A stretch of 64,000 bases of DNA from Paraburkholderia sp. BL9I2N2 (GTDB lineage: Bacteria; Pseudomonadota; Gammaproteobacteria; Burkholderiales; Burkholderiaceae), in NCBI RefSeq assembly GCF_004339745.1, contig NZ_SMGP01000004.1, positions 434,001-498,000 on the forward strand. Reading direction: 5' to 3'. Below, in pieces: positions 51,391 through 60,582 of this stretch (position 1 is its first letter; every line of letters starts with the position of its first letter). A program made the position numbers and the translations under genes. The notes beneath the pieces were generated by a model. It did not search any database and had not been told where the DNA came from. It worked only from the letters and a program-made list of their open reading frames with translations.

Positions 51391-53124
51391 TCAAGTGCCC
51401 GGCGCATCCGGCGGCACACCCAGCAACTGCAGTGCTCCGCCCGTCACACCGCTGAACACCGGACCGGCCACCGTCCCACCATAAAACGCCTTGCCCGCCG
51501 GGTCGTCGATCATCACGGCGACGATCAGGCGCGGGTCGCTCATCGGCGCCATGCCGACGAACAACGCGCGGTAGCGGTTTTTCGCGTAAGTCGCGCCGAC
51601 CTGTTTGCGCGCCGTGCCGGTCTTGCCGCCGATCCGGTAGCCTTCCACTGTCGCCGCTCGTCCTGTGCCGCCCACGCCGGTCGCCATTTCCAACATCGAG
51701 CGGATGGCGCGCGCAGTGGCCGGCGTCGTGACCGCCTGGCCCTTGTCGTCGGATTGCGCGGCCACGCCCGCTCCGTTGCGCAACAGACTCACGCGATGCA
51801 TCGTGCCGTCGCCGGCATAGGCCGTGTACACCTGCGCCATCTGCAGTAGCGACGTGGACAGCCCGTAGCCGTACGCCATGGTCGCCTGTTCGATCGGCCG
51901 CCAGCGTTTGTACGGACGCACCTTGCCCGACGCCACGCCCGGAAAGGTCAGCTCGGGCCGCAGACCGAGCCCGTATTCCTGATACTTGGTCCAGATCTTC
52001 TCGGCCGGCAGATTCAGCGCGAGCTTGGCGAGCGCGATATTGCTCGACTTCTGCACGGCTTCGGCGACGGTCATCACGCCATGATTCGAGGTGTCGTGAA
52101 TGACGGCCGGCCCGATCCTGTACCAGCCAGGCGCGGTATCGATGACACTCTGCGGCCGCACCTTGCCCTCGTCGATCGAGAGCGCGACGACCACCGGCTT
52201 GATCGTCGAACCCGGCTCGAAGGTGTCGACCACCGCGCGATTGCGCAACTGGCGGCCGGTCAGGCGCGCGCGGTCATTCGGATCGAAGCTCGGGTAGTTG
52301 GCGAGCGCCAGAATCTCGCCATTGCGCGCGTCGAGCACCACCACGCTGCCGGCTTCGGCGTGATGTTTGGCAATCGCGTCCTTCAGTTGCGCATAGGCGA
52401 GCTGCTGAATCCGCCGGTCGATCGTCAGGTGGATGGTCTCGCCGTTCTGCGCGGGCACGAGCGGCCGGGTCTCGGACACCACGCGGCCCAGACGGTCGCG
52501 GATCACTTCGCGCTGACCGGGCACGCCGAGCAGTTGCTCGTTGGCCGCGAGTTCGACGCCTTCCTGGCCGTTGTCCTCGATATCCGTGAAGCCGACCACG
52601 TGCGCCGCCGATTCGCCTTCGGGATAAAAGCGCTTCGAATCGGCGATCTGCGTGATGCCGGCGAGGCCAAGCTTGGACAGATGCCCGGCGGTCTCGGCGT
52701 CCACCTGGCGCTTGAGCAGGACGAAGGTCTTGTCGCCGTTCAGACGCCGGCGCAGTTCCGCCAGCGGCAGATCGAGCAGCTTTGAGAGCGGCGCGATCGC
52801 GGCTTCGTCGATCAGTTTCGGCGAAGCCCAGATCTCGTAAGTCGCGAGACTGACGGCGAGCATCGAGCCATTGCGATCGACGATCCGCCCGCGCGTCGCG
52901 TCGAGTTCGATGGTGCGCTGATAGCGCTTTTGCCCTTGGTCGACGTAGAAGTCCTGGTTCACCACCTGCACCCAGAACGCGCGCCCCGCGAGCGAGGCGA
53001 ACGCGCCGAACACCAGCAGGACGATGAATTTCGAACGCCACATCGGCAGGCGCGCGGCCAGCAACTGGTTCTTCGCGACGGGCGCGTAGGGATCGTGCGA
53101 CTGCGATTTCTTCTTCTGGATCAT
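51391..53124 (-). CDS. ftsI: FtsI/PBP3-type penicillin-binding protein
   Basis: A 577-residue class B PBP. It has a basic cytoplasmic start, one membrane span (FIVLLVFGAFASLAGRAFWV) and a dimerisation domain with DATRGRIVDRNGSMLAVS. The transpeptidase domain shows the catalytic SxxK (GSTIKP, Ser near 308), the SSN motif (QKSSNIALAK) and KTGT. It crosslinks septal peptidoglycan at the periplasmic face. It stands outside a division cluster (no mra, mur or ftsL genes nearby), so it is likely a second FtsI-like copy. The frame extends about 100 residues upstream without similarity. Confidence 0.9.
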   Translation of the reverse strand: MIQKKKSQSHDPYAPVAKNQLLAARLPMWRSKFIVLLVFGAFASLAGRAFWVQVVNQDFYVDQGQKRYQRTIELDATRGRIVDRNGSMLAVSLATYEIWASPKLIDEAAIAPLSKLLDLPLAELRRRLNGDKTFVLLKRQVDAETAGHLSKLGLAGITQIADSKRFYPEGESAAHVVGFTDIEDNGQEGVELAANEQLLGVPGQREVIRDRLGRVVSETRPLVPAQNGETIHLTIDRRIQQLAYAQLKDAIAKHHAEAGSVVVLDARNGEILALANYPSFDPNDRARLTGRQLRNRAVVDTFEPGSTIKPVVVALSIDEGKVRPQSVIDTAPGWYRIGPAVIHDTSNHGVMTVAEAVQKSSNIALAKLALNLPAEKIWTKYQEYGLGLRPELTFPGVASGKVRPYKRWRPIEQATMAYGYGLSTSLLQMAQVYTAYAGDGTMHRVSLLRNGAGVAAQSDDKGQAVTTPATARAIRSMLEMATGVGGTGRAATVEGYRIGGKTGTARKQVGATYAKNRYRALFVGMAPMSDPRLIVAVMIDDPAGKAFYGGTVAGPVFSGVTGGALQLLGVPPDAPGT

Positions 53125-53149
53125 TGGGTGCGGATAACGAACAGCTCGA

Positions 53150-53773
53150 TTAACTTGCGCCGCCCGAATCGGCGGCGGTGAATACCTTGAGTTGCCAGCG
53201 GAATCGCACGGCCAGCATGCGCACCGCGAAACCGCCTGCGAGCACCACGACCGACGCCGGCCCCGGCGCCACGCCGCAGGCTTGCAAGGCCACATACACG
53301 GCGCCGGCGCCGAGGGCGATGCTGGCGTACAACTCCTGACGCAACACCAGCGGCATCTGGTTGCACAGCACGTCGCGCAACATGCCGCCGCACACGCCGG
53401 TGATCGCGCCGGCCAGCACGACAATGGCGGGGCTTACGTCCAGCGTCGCGGCCACGTCGCAGCCGATCACCGTGAAGGCGATCAGGCCGATCGCGTCGAC
53501 CGTGACGAAGAGCCTCTGCCAGTTGCGCAGCCACTTCGCGCACGCCGCGGCAACCGACGCCGCCCCGATTGTAATGAGAACGTAATCTGGATGCGAGATC
53601 CACGCAAGGGGATAGTGACCGAGCAGGACGTCGCGCACCGTGCCGCCGCCGAGCGCGGTGACGGTGCCGACGAGGCACAGACCGAAGCGATCCATGCCGC
53701 GGCGCATGCCCATGAGCGCGCCGGACATGGCTTCCGCGACGATCGCGAGCAGGTAGAGGAGATGGAGCAGCAT
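53150..53773 (-). CDS. TRIC-type (UPF0126) membrane channel protein
   Basis: A 207-residue protein with seven spans. Two internally repeated glycine motifs are visible: VTALGGGTVRDVLLGHYPL and ITGVCGGMLRDVLCNQMPLV. This is the hallmark of prokaryotic trimeric intracellular cation channels. It ends 26 bases before the FtsI gene on the same strand, so the two may share a transcript. Confidence 0.9.
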   Translation of the reverse strand: MLLHLLYLLAIVAEAMSGALMGMRRGMDRFGLCLVGTVTALGGGTVRDVLLGHYPLAWISHPDYVLITIGAASVAAACAKWLRNWQRLFVTVDAIGLIAFTVIGCDVAATLDVSPAIVVLAGAITGVCGGMLRDVLCNQMPLVLRQELYASIALGAGAVYVALQACGVAPGPASVVVLAGGFAVRMLAVRFRWQLKVFTAADSGGAS

Positions 53774-54020
53774 GACGGCGAGCCTCGATGAACGGCGCTC
53801 GCGGGCGGCTCCGGCGTGGAGCGCATCTGCGCGGCGGGCGTTAAAAAAGCGGCCATTATCGTAAGCGTGCCGTCAGCATGAAAATGCCTTAAGCAAAATT
53901 CGGCGATGCCAAATTCGGCTTAATCTGGTTGCGGTTCGGCGCGTGGTAAGCGTTTGCTGAGCAAGGCGACACCAGGTGCGCCAGAGGTGGTCCAAGGTGG
54001 ACCGAGGCGCGCGCGGGCGT
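53774..54020. other. Intergenic stretch, no gene
   Basis: No supported gene. It is followed by two terminator-like hairpins belonging to the chemoreceptor gene. Confidence 0.35.
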
Positions 54021-54054
54021 AAAAAAACCGCGCGGACTTAAAAAATCCGCGCGG
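54021..54054 (-). terminator. Intrinsic terminator, chemoreceptor gene
   Basis: CCGCGCGGA and TCCGCGCGG flank a nine-base A-rich loop and are followed on the minus strand by T7. Confidence 0.65.
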
Positions 54055-54100
54055 CTCTTTCGTTCGATTAATGCGTCGACTCCGACGCGGCGTGTTAAAG

Positions 54101-54135
54101 AGGCGCTCCCTGCCTGTTGAGCGCCTTCTTTTTTT
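54101..54135. terminator. Second hairpin after the chemoreceptor gene
   Basis: AGGCGCTC/GAGCGCCT with a 10-base loop has TCTTTTTTT on the right and a CTTTAA run on the minus strand, so it can act from either side. Confidence 0.6.
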
Positions 54136-54174
54136 GTGTGCTGCTTGTTCCGGTTTCGGCCGGTCTGAAAACGC

Positions 54175-55716
54175 TCAGGCCGGCAGCGCGAAGCTCGAAA
54201 TCGCTTCGCGCAAGACACCCACCTGGTCCTTCAGCGAATGTGCCGCGGCGGCGGCCTCTTCGACCAGTGCCGCGTTCTGCTGCGTGACCTGATCCATTTC
54301 GCCGACCGCGCGATTGACCTGCTCGATGCCCGCGCTCTGTTCACGCGAGGCGTTGCTGATCTCTTCGAGAATCTCGTTCACGCGACGCACCGACTGCACG
54401 ATTTCGCCCATCGTCGAACCGGCGTTGGCGACCAGCGACGCGCCGGCTTCTACCGTATTCGTCGAGGTTTCGATCAAGGCCTTGATTTCCTTCGCCGCCG
54501 TGGCCGAACGTTGCGCGAGGCTGCGCACTTCGGCCGCGACCACCGCGAAACCACGACCCTGTTCGCCGGCGCGGGCCGCTTCGACCGCCGCGTTGAGCGC
54601 GAGAATGTTGGTCTGGAAGGCGATGCCGTCGATCACGCCGATGATGTCGCCGATCTGGCGCGAGCTGGCGGTGATCTCGCCCATCGTGCGGACCACGTCG
54701 TCGACCACGCGGCTGCCGCGCGTGGCGACATCCGCGGCCTGGCCGGCGAGGTGCGCGGCCTGCAGCGCGCTGTCCGCGTTCTGCTTCACGTTGACCGTCA
54801 TCTGATCCATGCTCGACGCCGTTTCGACGAGCGCGGCCGCCTGTTCTTCCGTGCGTTGCGAGAGATCCGTGTTGCCGGCGGCGATTTCGGTCGCGCCGAC
54901 ATTGATGTTCTCGGTGCCGAGACGCACACGCGATACCGTCTCGACGAGACCGGCCTGCATCGTCTGGAGCGCATGCAGCAGGCTGCCGGTGTAATCCGAC
55001 TGAACCGGCACGCGCGTGGCGAGATTGCCGCGCGCCATCAGCTGCGCGTGTTCCACGGCTACTTCGAGATCGCCGCCGAGCGTGCGGCGAATACTGCGCA
55101 GCACCAGCAGCATGACGGCGGTGGCGATCGCGCCGAGCGTAACGGTGATGACGAGCCAGCGCAGCAGATTGGCGTAGAACGCGCTTTGCACGTCGTCCAT
55201 ATACATGCCGGTGACGAGATACCAGTCCCACGGCGCGAAGTGAATCGAGTAGCTGGTTTTGGCGACCGGTTTGTCGCTCCCCGGCTTGGACCACAGGTAG
55301 TCGACAAAGCCGCCGCCCTCGCGATTGCCCGCGTTGACGATATCGACGAACAGATGGTTGCCCGCCGGATCGGTGAACTGCGCGAGATTCTTGCCGACCA
55401 TTTCCGGTTTGATCGGATGCATCAACATGGCGGGCTGCGAATCGTTGACGGAGATGTAGCCGTCTTTGCCGTAGCGCATGGCCGCGAGGCTTTCCAGCGC
55501 CTGCTTCTTCGCTTCGTCTTCGGTAATGGTGTGCTGCTGCGCGAGCGCGTAGTAACGGCCGACGATGTGGTTGGCCTGGTCGATCAGCGATTTCAGCTGA
55601 TCGCGGCGGTCCGAGATCATTGAGGCACGGTTTTGCCATGCGCCGAAGCCGCCGATCAGGATCAGGCCGATCCAGAGGACGGCGATCATCGAGGCCAGTT
55701 TTCTGTTCAAAGTCAT
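54175..55716 (-). CDS. Methyl-accepting chemotaxis protein with single Cache domain
   Basis: A 513-residue receptor: membrane span 1 (about 8-30), a periplasmic Cache-type domain (about 35-185, with AAMRYGKDGYISVNDSQPAM), span 2 (about 190-212), a HAMP region, and a long signalling coiled coil. The conserved hairpin tip AAEVRSLAQRSATAAKEIKA binds CheA/CheW. No NWETF-like pentapeptide is at the C-terminus. sCache receptors of this type often sense small organic acids. The start at 55716 precedes the first span; 31 in-frame residues upstream are not family-like. Confidence 0.92.
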   Translation of the reverse strand: MTLNRKLASMIAVLWIGLILIGGFGAWQNRASMISDRRDQLKSLIDQANHIVGRYYALAQQHTITEDEAKKQALESLAAMRYGKDGYISVNDSQPAMLMHPIKPEMVGKNLAQFTDPAGNHLFVDIVNAGNREGGGFVDYLWSKPGSDKPVAKTSYSIHFAPWDWYLVTGMYMDDVQSAFYANLLRWLVITVTLGAIATAVMLLVLRSIRRTLGGDLEVAVEHAQLMARGNLATRVPVQSDYTGSLLHALQTMQAGLVETVSRVRLGTENINVGATEIAAGNTDLSQRTEEQAAALVETASSMDQMTVNVKQNADSALQAAHLAGQAADVATRGSRVVDDVVRTMGEITASSRQIGDIIGVIDGIAFQTNILALNAAVEAARAGEQGRGFAVVAAEVRSLAQRSATAAKEIKALIETSTNTVEAGASLVANAGSTMGEIVQSVRRVNEILEEISNASREQSAGIEQVNRAVGEMDQVTQQNAALVEEAAAAAHSLKDQVGVLREAISSFALPA

Positions 55717-56319
55717 AGCGGTTTTTGCTTTCGCACAGTGGTCGGTCAGGGATTGGATTCGCTTGTGGCGAGTGGCTTGTCGCTGACTGTGTTTACGGCG
55801 CGGCGGCATGCGGTCCGCAGGGCAGGGGAAACCCGCTGTTAAACATTTCTATTCGTCTGACTAAAGAGATCTTTTACCGTTGGAACGGCATTTTTTATGT
55901 TGCGTTAAGTGGATTTATTCATTTTTTGCTTGTTCAATCAGGCTTTCTCGCTATTGCCAATTAAAAATGTCGGTGTTGATGAATCGGCATTAATAATTAA
56001 GGCTTTCCGTAATTAAAAAACCAATATTAAAACCTCAACATCGCCACAACTGTTGACGACCAAAACGAAGGGACGCACCGCCCATCAAAGCGCCGCCATA
56101 CGATTGCATCAGGATTCCACAAAACGCCAATAAAATCCAAGTCGCGGTTCGCATTAGTAAATCGCAAAAAACGACACATTTTTCCACTTATCCGCAAATG
56201 GAAATAACCGCTGTCACGAAAAAGACGAATAAATAAAAATTCCGCTATAGTCGCCATTTTCCAGTCGTCAGTCGGGCAAAAGAAGAGCACCAATAAGCCC
56301 GCCACCAGGAGTACATAAA
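55717..56319. promoter_or_regulatory. AT-rich divergent region upstream of the phosphonate cassette
   Basis: Roughly 55840-56260 is markedly AT-richer than all flanking DNA, with several TTAAT/ATTAA runs. It separates the chemoreceptor from aepX. TATAGT at 56242-56247 could be a -10 element for aepX, but no clear -35 is paired with it. No gene seen. Confidence 0.45.
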
Positions 56320-58053
56320 ATGAACGCCCGCGAACCCGCTTTCGTCTCCGCTTCCCGCAGCGCGCGCCTGCGCCAGATGCTCGTCAGCAACGAACTCGAA
56401 TTCATGATGGAGGCCCATAACGGCCTGTCCGCGCGGATCGTCCGCGAAGCCGGCTTCAAGGCGATCTGGGGCTCGGGCCTCGCGATCTCCGCGCAATACG
56501 GCGTACGCGACAACAATGAAGCAAGCTGGACGCAAGTCGTCGACACGCTCGAATTCATGGCCGACGCCAGCGATCTGCCGATCCTGCTCGACGGCGATAC
56601 TGGCTACGGCAACTTCAACAACGTGCGCCGCCTCGTGCGCAAACTCGAACAGCGCGGCATTGCCGGCGTGTGTATCGAAGACAAGCAATTCCCCAAGACC
56701 AACAGCTTCATCAACGGCGAAGCGCAGCCGCTTGCCGATATGGACGAGTTCTGCGGCAAGATCAAAGCCGGTAAAGACTCGCAGTCCGATGAGAATTTTT
56801 CGATCGTCGCACGCGTTGAAGCGTTGATCGCCGGCTGGGGCATGGACGAGGCGCTGCGTCGCGCGGAAGCCTATCGCCAGGCCGGCGCGGATGCGATCCT
56901 GATTCACAGCAAGCTCTCGCGTCCCGACGAAATTCTCGAATTCGCGCGCGAATGGGCCGGCCGCGGTCCGCTCGTGATCGTGCCGACCAAGTACTACAGC
57001 ACGCCAACCGAAGTCTTCCGCGAAGCCGGCATCAGCACGGTAATCTGGGCGAACCATCTGATCCGCGCGGCGACCTCGGCGATGCAGGCCGTTGCCAAGG
57101 AAATCCACGCGAGCGAAACGCTCGTCAACGTGGAAGACAGCATTGCCGCGGTCAACGAAATCTTCCGCCTCCAGGACGCCGACGAATACTCGGAAGCCGA
57201 AGACCGCTATCTGTCGAGCGGCCGTGCGGCCGGTTCCGCGGTCGTGCTCGCGGCGAGCCGCGGCAAGGGCCTCGAAGCCGTCACCGAAGACCGTCCGAAA
57301 GTGATGCTGCCGATTGCCGGCAAGCCGCTCTTGCGCTGGCTCGTCGATGCGTTCAAGAAGCAGGGCGTGAACGACATCACCGTGGTCGGTGGTTATCGCG
57401 CCGATGCGATCGACACGGCCGGCATCAAGCTCGTCGTCAACGAACAGCACGCGCAAACCGGCGAACTCGCGTCGCTCGCCTGCGCGATCGACAAGCTGGC
57501 CGGCGACACGGTGGTCTCGTACGGCGATCTGCTATTCCGCAGCTATATCCTGCGCGATCTCGTGGAGAGCGAAGCGGCGTTCAGCGTGGTAGTCGATTCG
57601 TCGCTGACCGACGCGGAAAACGCCAGCGTGCGCGATTTCGCCTGGTGCTCGGCGGCCGACGACCGCGGTTTGTTCGGCAACAAGGTTGTGCTGCGTCACG
57701 TGTCGAGCGGGCAGGACGCCACGTCGGCCATCGCGTCGCAAACGCCGCATGGCCGTTGGGTCGGTTTGCTGAACGTGCGCGGTGAAGGCCGTGAGCGTTT
57801 GCAGGCGGCCATGAGCCAATTGCAGGCGCGCCCGGATTTCGCGTCGCTCGACATGCCCGCGTTGCTGAACGCGCTGATCGAAGCAGGCGAGTCGATCGAA
57901 GTGCAATACGTGCACGGCCACTGGCGCGGCGTGAACGACCTCGAGGACTTCCGCCGTGCGGGCGACTTCGCGCATGCACAAGCGCCGTTCGCGGCCGCGG
58001 TCGGCCGTGCGGGCAAAGGCGCGGCGGACGCAGCGAGCGGAGCCGCGCAATGA
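56320..58053 (+). CDS. aepX: Phosphoenolpyruvate mutase fused to a MobA-like nucleotidyltransferase
   Basis: The 577-residue bifunctional protein opens the phosphonate pathway. Residues 1-290 are PEP mutase: DGDTGYGN and the diagnostic loop EDKQFPKTNS (120-129), the motif that separates PEP mutases from isocitrate lyase-like relatives. Residues about 300-560 are an NTP transferase: LAASRGKGLEAVTEDRPKVM, then VVSYGDLLFRS and the late VQYVHGHWRGVND. The first domain turns PEP into phosphonopyruvate. The second probably activates a phosphonate such as AEP as a CMP derivative, as known for PntC-type proteins. AGGAG precedes the ATG, and the stop overlaps the next start (ATGA). Confidence 0.92.
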   Translation: MNAREPAFVSASRSARLRQMLVSNELEFMMEAHNGLSARIVREAGFKAIWGSGLAISAQYGVRDNNEASWTQVVDTLEFMADASDLPILLDGDTGYGNFNNVRRLVRKLEQRGIAGVCIEDKQFPKTNSFINGEAQPLADMDEFCGKIKAGKDSQSDENFSIVARVEALIAGWGMDEALRRAEAYRQAGADAILIHSKLSRPDEILEFAREWAGRGPLVIVPTKYYSTPTEVFREAGISTVIWANHLIRAATSAMQAVAKEIHASETLVNVEDSIAAVNEIFRLQDADEYSEAEDRYLSSGRAAGSAVVLAASRGKGLEAVTEDRPKVMLPIAGKPLLRWLVDAFKKQGVNDITVVGGYRADAIDTAGIKLVVNEQHAQTGELASLACAIDKLAGDTVVSYGDLLFRSYILRDLVESEAAFSVVVDSSLTDAENASVRDFAWCSAADDRGLFGNKVVLRHVSSGQDATSAIASQTPHGRWVGLLNVRGEGRERLQAAMSQLQARPDFASLDMPALLNALIEAGESIEVQYVHGHWRGVNDLEDFRRAGDFAHAQAPFAAAVGRAGKGAADAASGAAQ

Positions 58054-59213
58054 TCGAGGCAGCACAGTTCGTCGAGGCGGCGCGCGAGCGCGGCTTCGAC
58101 TGGTATGCGGGCGTGCCGTGCTCGTATCTGACGCCGTTCATCAACTACGTGTTGCAGGACGAGTCGCTGCATTACGTGTCGGCGGCCAATGAAGGCGACG
58201 CCGTCGCGTTGATCGCGGGCGTCACGCTCGGCGCGCAAAACGGCCGGCGTGGCATCACCATGATGCAGAACTCCGGGCTCGGCAATGCCGTGAGCCCGTT
58301 GACCTCGCTCACGTGGACCTTCCGTCTGCCGCAATTGCTGATCGTCACGTGGCGCGGCCAGCCCGGCGTCGCCGACGAACCGCAGCACGCGCTGATGGGC
58401 CCCGTCACACCCGCGATGCTGGAGACGATGGAGATCCCCTGGGAAACCTTCCCGACCGAAGCCGACGCGATTGGCCCGGCTCTCGATCGCGCCATCGCGC
58501 ATATGGATGAAACCGACCGCCCGTACGCGCTCGTCATGCAGAAGGGCAGTGTGGCGCCGTACGAGTTGAAGGACAGCGGCGCGACCGAGCGCCGCGCACC
58601 CGTCACGCCGCAATCGCAGTTCACGAACGTGGCGGCGAGCGAACTGGCTTCGCGTCACGACGCGCTGAACAAGGTGATCGCGCACACGCCGCTCGACTCG
58701 ACGGTGGTGCTCGCCTCGACCGGCTTTTGCGGGCGCGAACTCTACGCAATCGACGACCGGCCGAACCAGTTGTACATGGTCGGCTCGATGGGTTGCGTGA
58801 CGCCGTTCGCGCTGGGCCTTGCGCTCGCGCGTCCCGACCTGCACGTGGTCGCGCTCGACGGCGACGGCGCCGCGTTGATGCGCATGGGCGCGTTCGCCAC
58901 CATCGGCGCGTACGGTCCGTCGAATCTCACGCACGTGCTGCTCGACAACGGCGCGCACGATTCCACCGGCGGTCAGGCGACGGTGTCGTCGCAGGTTTCG
59001 TTTGCGGGCGTGGCCGCGGCGTGCGGTTACGCGTCGGCGGTCGAAAGCGACGACGCGAACGTGATCGACGCCCTGTTCGAAGCGGCGCCGCTCGACGGCC
59101 CGCGCTTCGCGCGTCTCATCATTCGCCGCGGCACGCCCGACGGGCTGCCGCGTCCCACCATCACTCCGCCCGATGTGAAGACGCGTCTGATGCGCCACAT
59201 CGGCGCCGCTTAA
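58050..59213 (+). CDS. aepY: Phosphonopyruvate decarboxylase
   Basis: A 387-residue thiamine-diphosphate enzyme. The N-terminal domain starts FDWYAGVPCSYLTPFINYVL and has the activating Glu in SAANEGDAVALIAG. The C-terminal domain carries the ThDP-Mg motif DGDGAALMRMGAF and LLDNGAHDSTGGQ. It decarboxylates phosphonopyruvate to phosphonoacetaldehyde, the step that pulls the unfavourable mutase reaction forward. It overlaps aepX by four bases. Confidence 0.93.
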   Translation: MIEAAQFVEAARERGFDWYAGVPCSYLTPFINYVLQDESLHYVSAANEGDAVALIAGVTLGAQNGRRGITMMQNSGLGNAVSPLTSLTWTFRLPQLLIVTWRGQPGVADEPQHALMGPVTPAMLETMEIPWETFPTEADAIGPALDRAIAHMDETDRPYALVMQKGSVAPYELKDSGATERRAPVTPQSQFTNVAASELASRHDALNKVIAHTPLDSTVVLASTGFCGRELYAIDDRPNQLYMVGSMGCVTPFALGLALARPDLHVVALDGDGAALMRMGAFATIGAYGPSNLTHVLLDNGAHDSTGGQATVSSQVSFAGVAAACGYASAVESDDANVIDALFEAAPLDGPRFARLIIRRGTPDGLPRPTITPPDVKTRLMRHIGAA

Positions 59214-59228
59214 AGTCAAGGAGCGCTC

Positions 59229-60296
59229 ATGCTGCTGCTCAATCCCGGCCCGGTGACGCTCACCGAACGCGTTCGCAATAGCCTGTTGCAGACGGATCTG
59301 TGCCACCGCGAAAGCGAATTTTTCGATTTGCAGGAAGAGGCGCGCACGCGCCTCGTCGATCTGTACGGTCTCGACGCGAGCGAATGGCAAGCGGTGCTGA
59401 TGACCGGCTCCGGCACGGCGGCCGTCGAAAGCATGACCGCCGCGCTGGTGCCGCAAAACGGCAAGCTGCTCGTGGTGGAAAACGGCGTGTACGGCGAGCG
59501 TATTTCGCAGATCGCCACGCAATACGGCATCGCGCATGAATCGCTGAAGCACGACTGGATGCAGGCGCCCGATCTCGCGAAGATCGCCGAACGCCTCGAC
59601 GCGGATAAGGCCTTCACGCACGTCGCCGTGATCCATCACGAAACCACCACGGGCCGCCTGAACGATCTGGCCGCGCTCGGCGCGCTGTGCCGCGCACGGG
59701 GGCTGCGTCTGCTGGTGGACGGCGTGAGCAGCTTCGGCGCGGAAACGATCGATTTCGCCGACACCAGTCTCGACGCGGTGGCCGCCACGGCGAACAAATG
59801 TCTGCATGGCGTGCCGGGCGCGTCGTTCGTGCTGGTGCGCCGCGCGGCGCTCGCGCAGGCGGCGAGCCGCACGTACTACCTCGATCTCGGCCGTCTCGCG
59901 AAATTGCAGGATCAGCGCAACACGCCGTTCACGCCGTCGGTGCATGCGTACTACGCACTGGTCGAAGCGCTGCGCGAACTCGCCGACGAAGGCGGCTGGC
60001 GCGCGCGTCACGCGCGCTACGCGGCGCTGGCTGAACAGGCGCGGGCGGGTCTTGCCGAGCGCGGTATCGGCAGCGTGCTGCCGCCGGAAGAGTCGTCGGT
60101 GGTGCTGCGCGCGTACCGCTTGCCGGCAGGCATTGCGTATCCGCAACTGCACGACGCGCTGAAGGCGCGCGGCTTTGTCATCTACGCGGGGCAAGGCGGT
60201 CTGTCGGCCGAACTGTTCCGCATTTCGACGATGGGCAACATTCACGCCGCCGACATCGACCGCCTGTTGCAGGGCTTTACCGAACTGATGCGCTGA
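59229..60296 (+). CDS. phnW: 2-aminoethylphosphonate transaminase
   Basis: A 355-residue class V aminotransferase. It begins LLLNPGPVTLTERVRNSLLQ and continues TDLCHRESEF. The PLP residues are Asp164 (LLVDGVSS) and the Schiff-base Lys190 (TANKCLHGVPG). PhnW interconverts phosphonoacetaldehyde and AEP. In this operon with a mutase and a decarboxylase, and no phosphonatase (phnX), it runs in the biosynthetic direction, making 2-aminoethylphosphonate. CAAGGAGCGCTC precedes its ATG, 15 bases after aepY. Confidence 0.93.
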   Translation: MLLLNPGPVTLTERVRNSLLQTDLCHRESEFFDLQEEARTRLVDLYGLDASEWQAVLMTGSGTAAVESMTAALVPQNGKLLVVENGVYGERISQIATQYGIAHESLKHDWMQAPDLAKIAERLDADKAFTHVAVIHHETTTGRLNDLAALGALCRARGLRLLVDGVSSFGAETIDFADTSLDAVAATANKCLHGVPGASFVLVRRAALAQAASRTYYLDLGRLAKLQDQRNTPFTPSVHAYYALVEALRELADEGGWRARHARYAALAEQARAGLAERGIGSVLPPEESSVVLRAYRLPAGIAYPQLHDALKARGFVIYAGQGGLSAELFRISTMGNIHAADIDRLLQGFTELMR

Positions 60297-60329
60297 TTCG
60301 CGCGTCCGGTGGCTGGCCGCGCAACGCGG

Positions 60330-60482
60330 TCACACCGGGTCTTTGTCCGGCGGCCCATCGGGCCGCTGCGGCTCCTCGGTGTGATGGCCGGGCGACGGCG
60401 GTACTAGCGGATCGGCTTCCGGGTCGCGATTCGGATCGGCGTTGGGGTCGGGAATCGGACTGGTATGCATGTCGTAGCTCAT
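60330..60482 (-). CDS. Small Pro/Asp-rich protein, 50 aa
   Basis: The frame from ATG 60482 encodes an extended, probably disordered peptide built of Asp-Pro repeats (PIPDPNADPNRDPEADPLVP) and ending DKDPV. CAAAGG lies seven bases upstream. The regular repeat argues against chance. It is convergent with phnW. No function known. Confidence 0.5.
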   Translation of the reverse strand: MSYDMHTSPIPDPNADPNRDPEADPLVPPSPGHHTEEPQRPDGPPDKDPV

Positions 60483-60582
60483 GGCAGCACCTTTGGGTGG
60501 AGAAGAGGCCGGTGCGGCGACGGCGTCGAACTCGCGCCGGCCGTGCTCTTCAAGCGTAGGCCTTTCCGGCGCGCCGCGTCTC

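Noticed and set aside
57696..60245. 849-codon open frame on the minus strand opposite the phosphonate operon
   Set aside because: Arg/His/Ala-rich shadow of three strongly recognised genes with high third-position GC; no family pattern and no ribosome-binding site.
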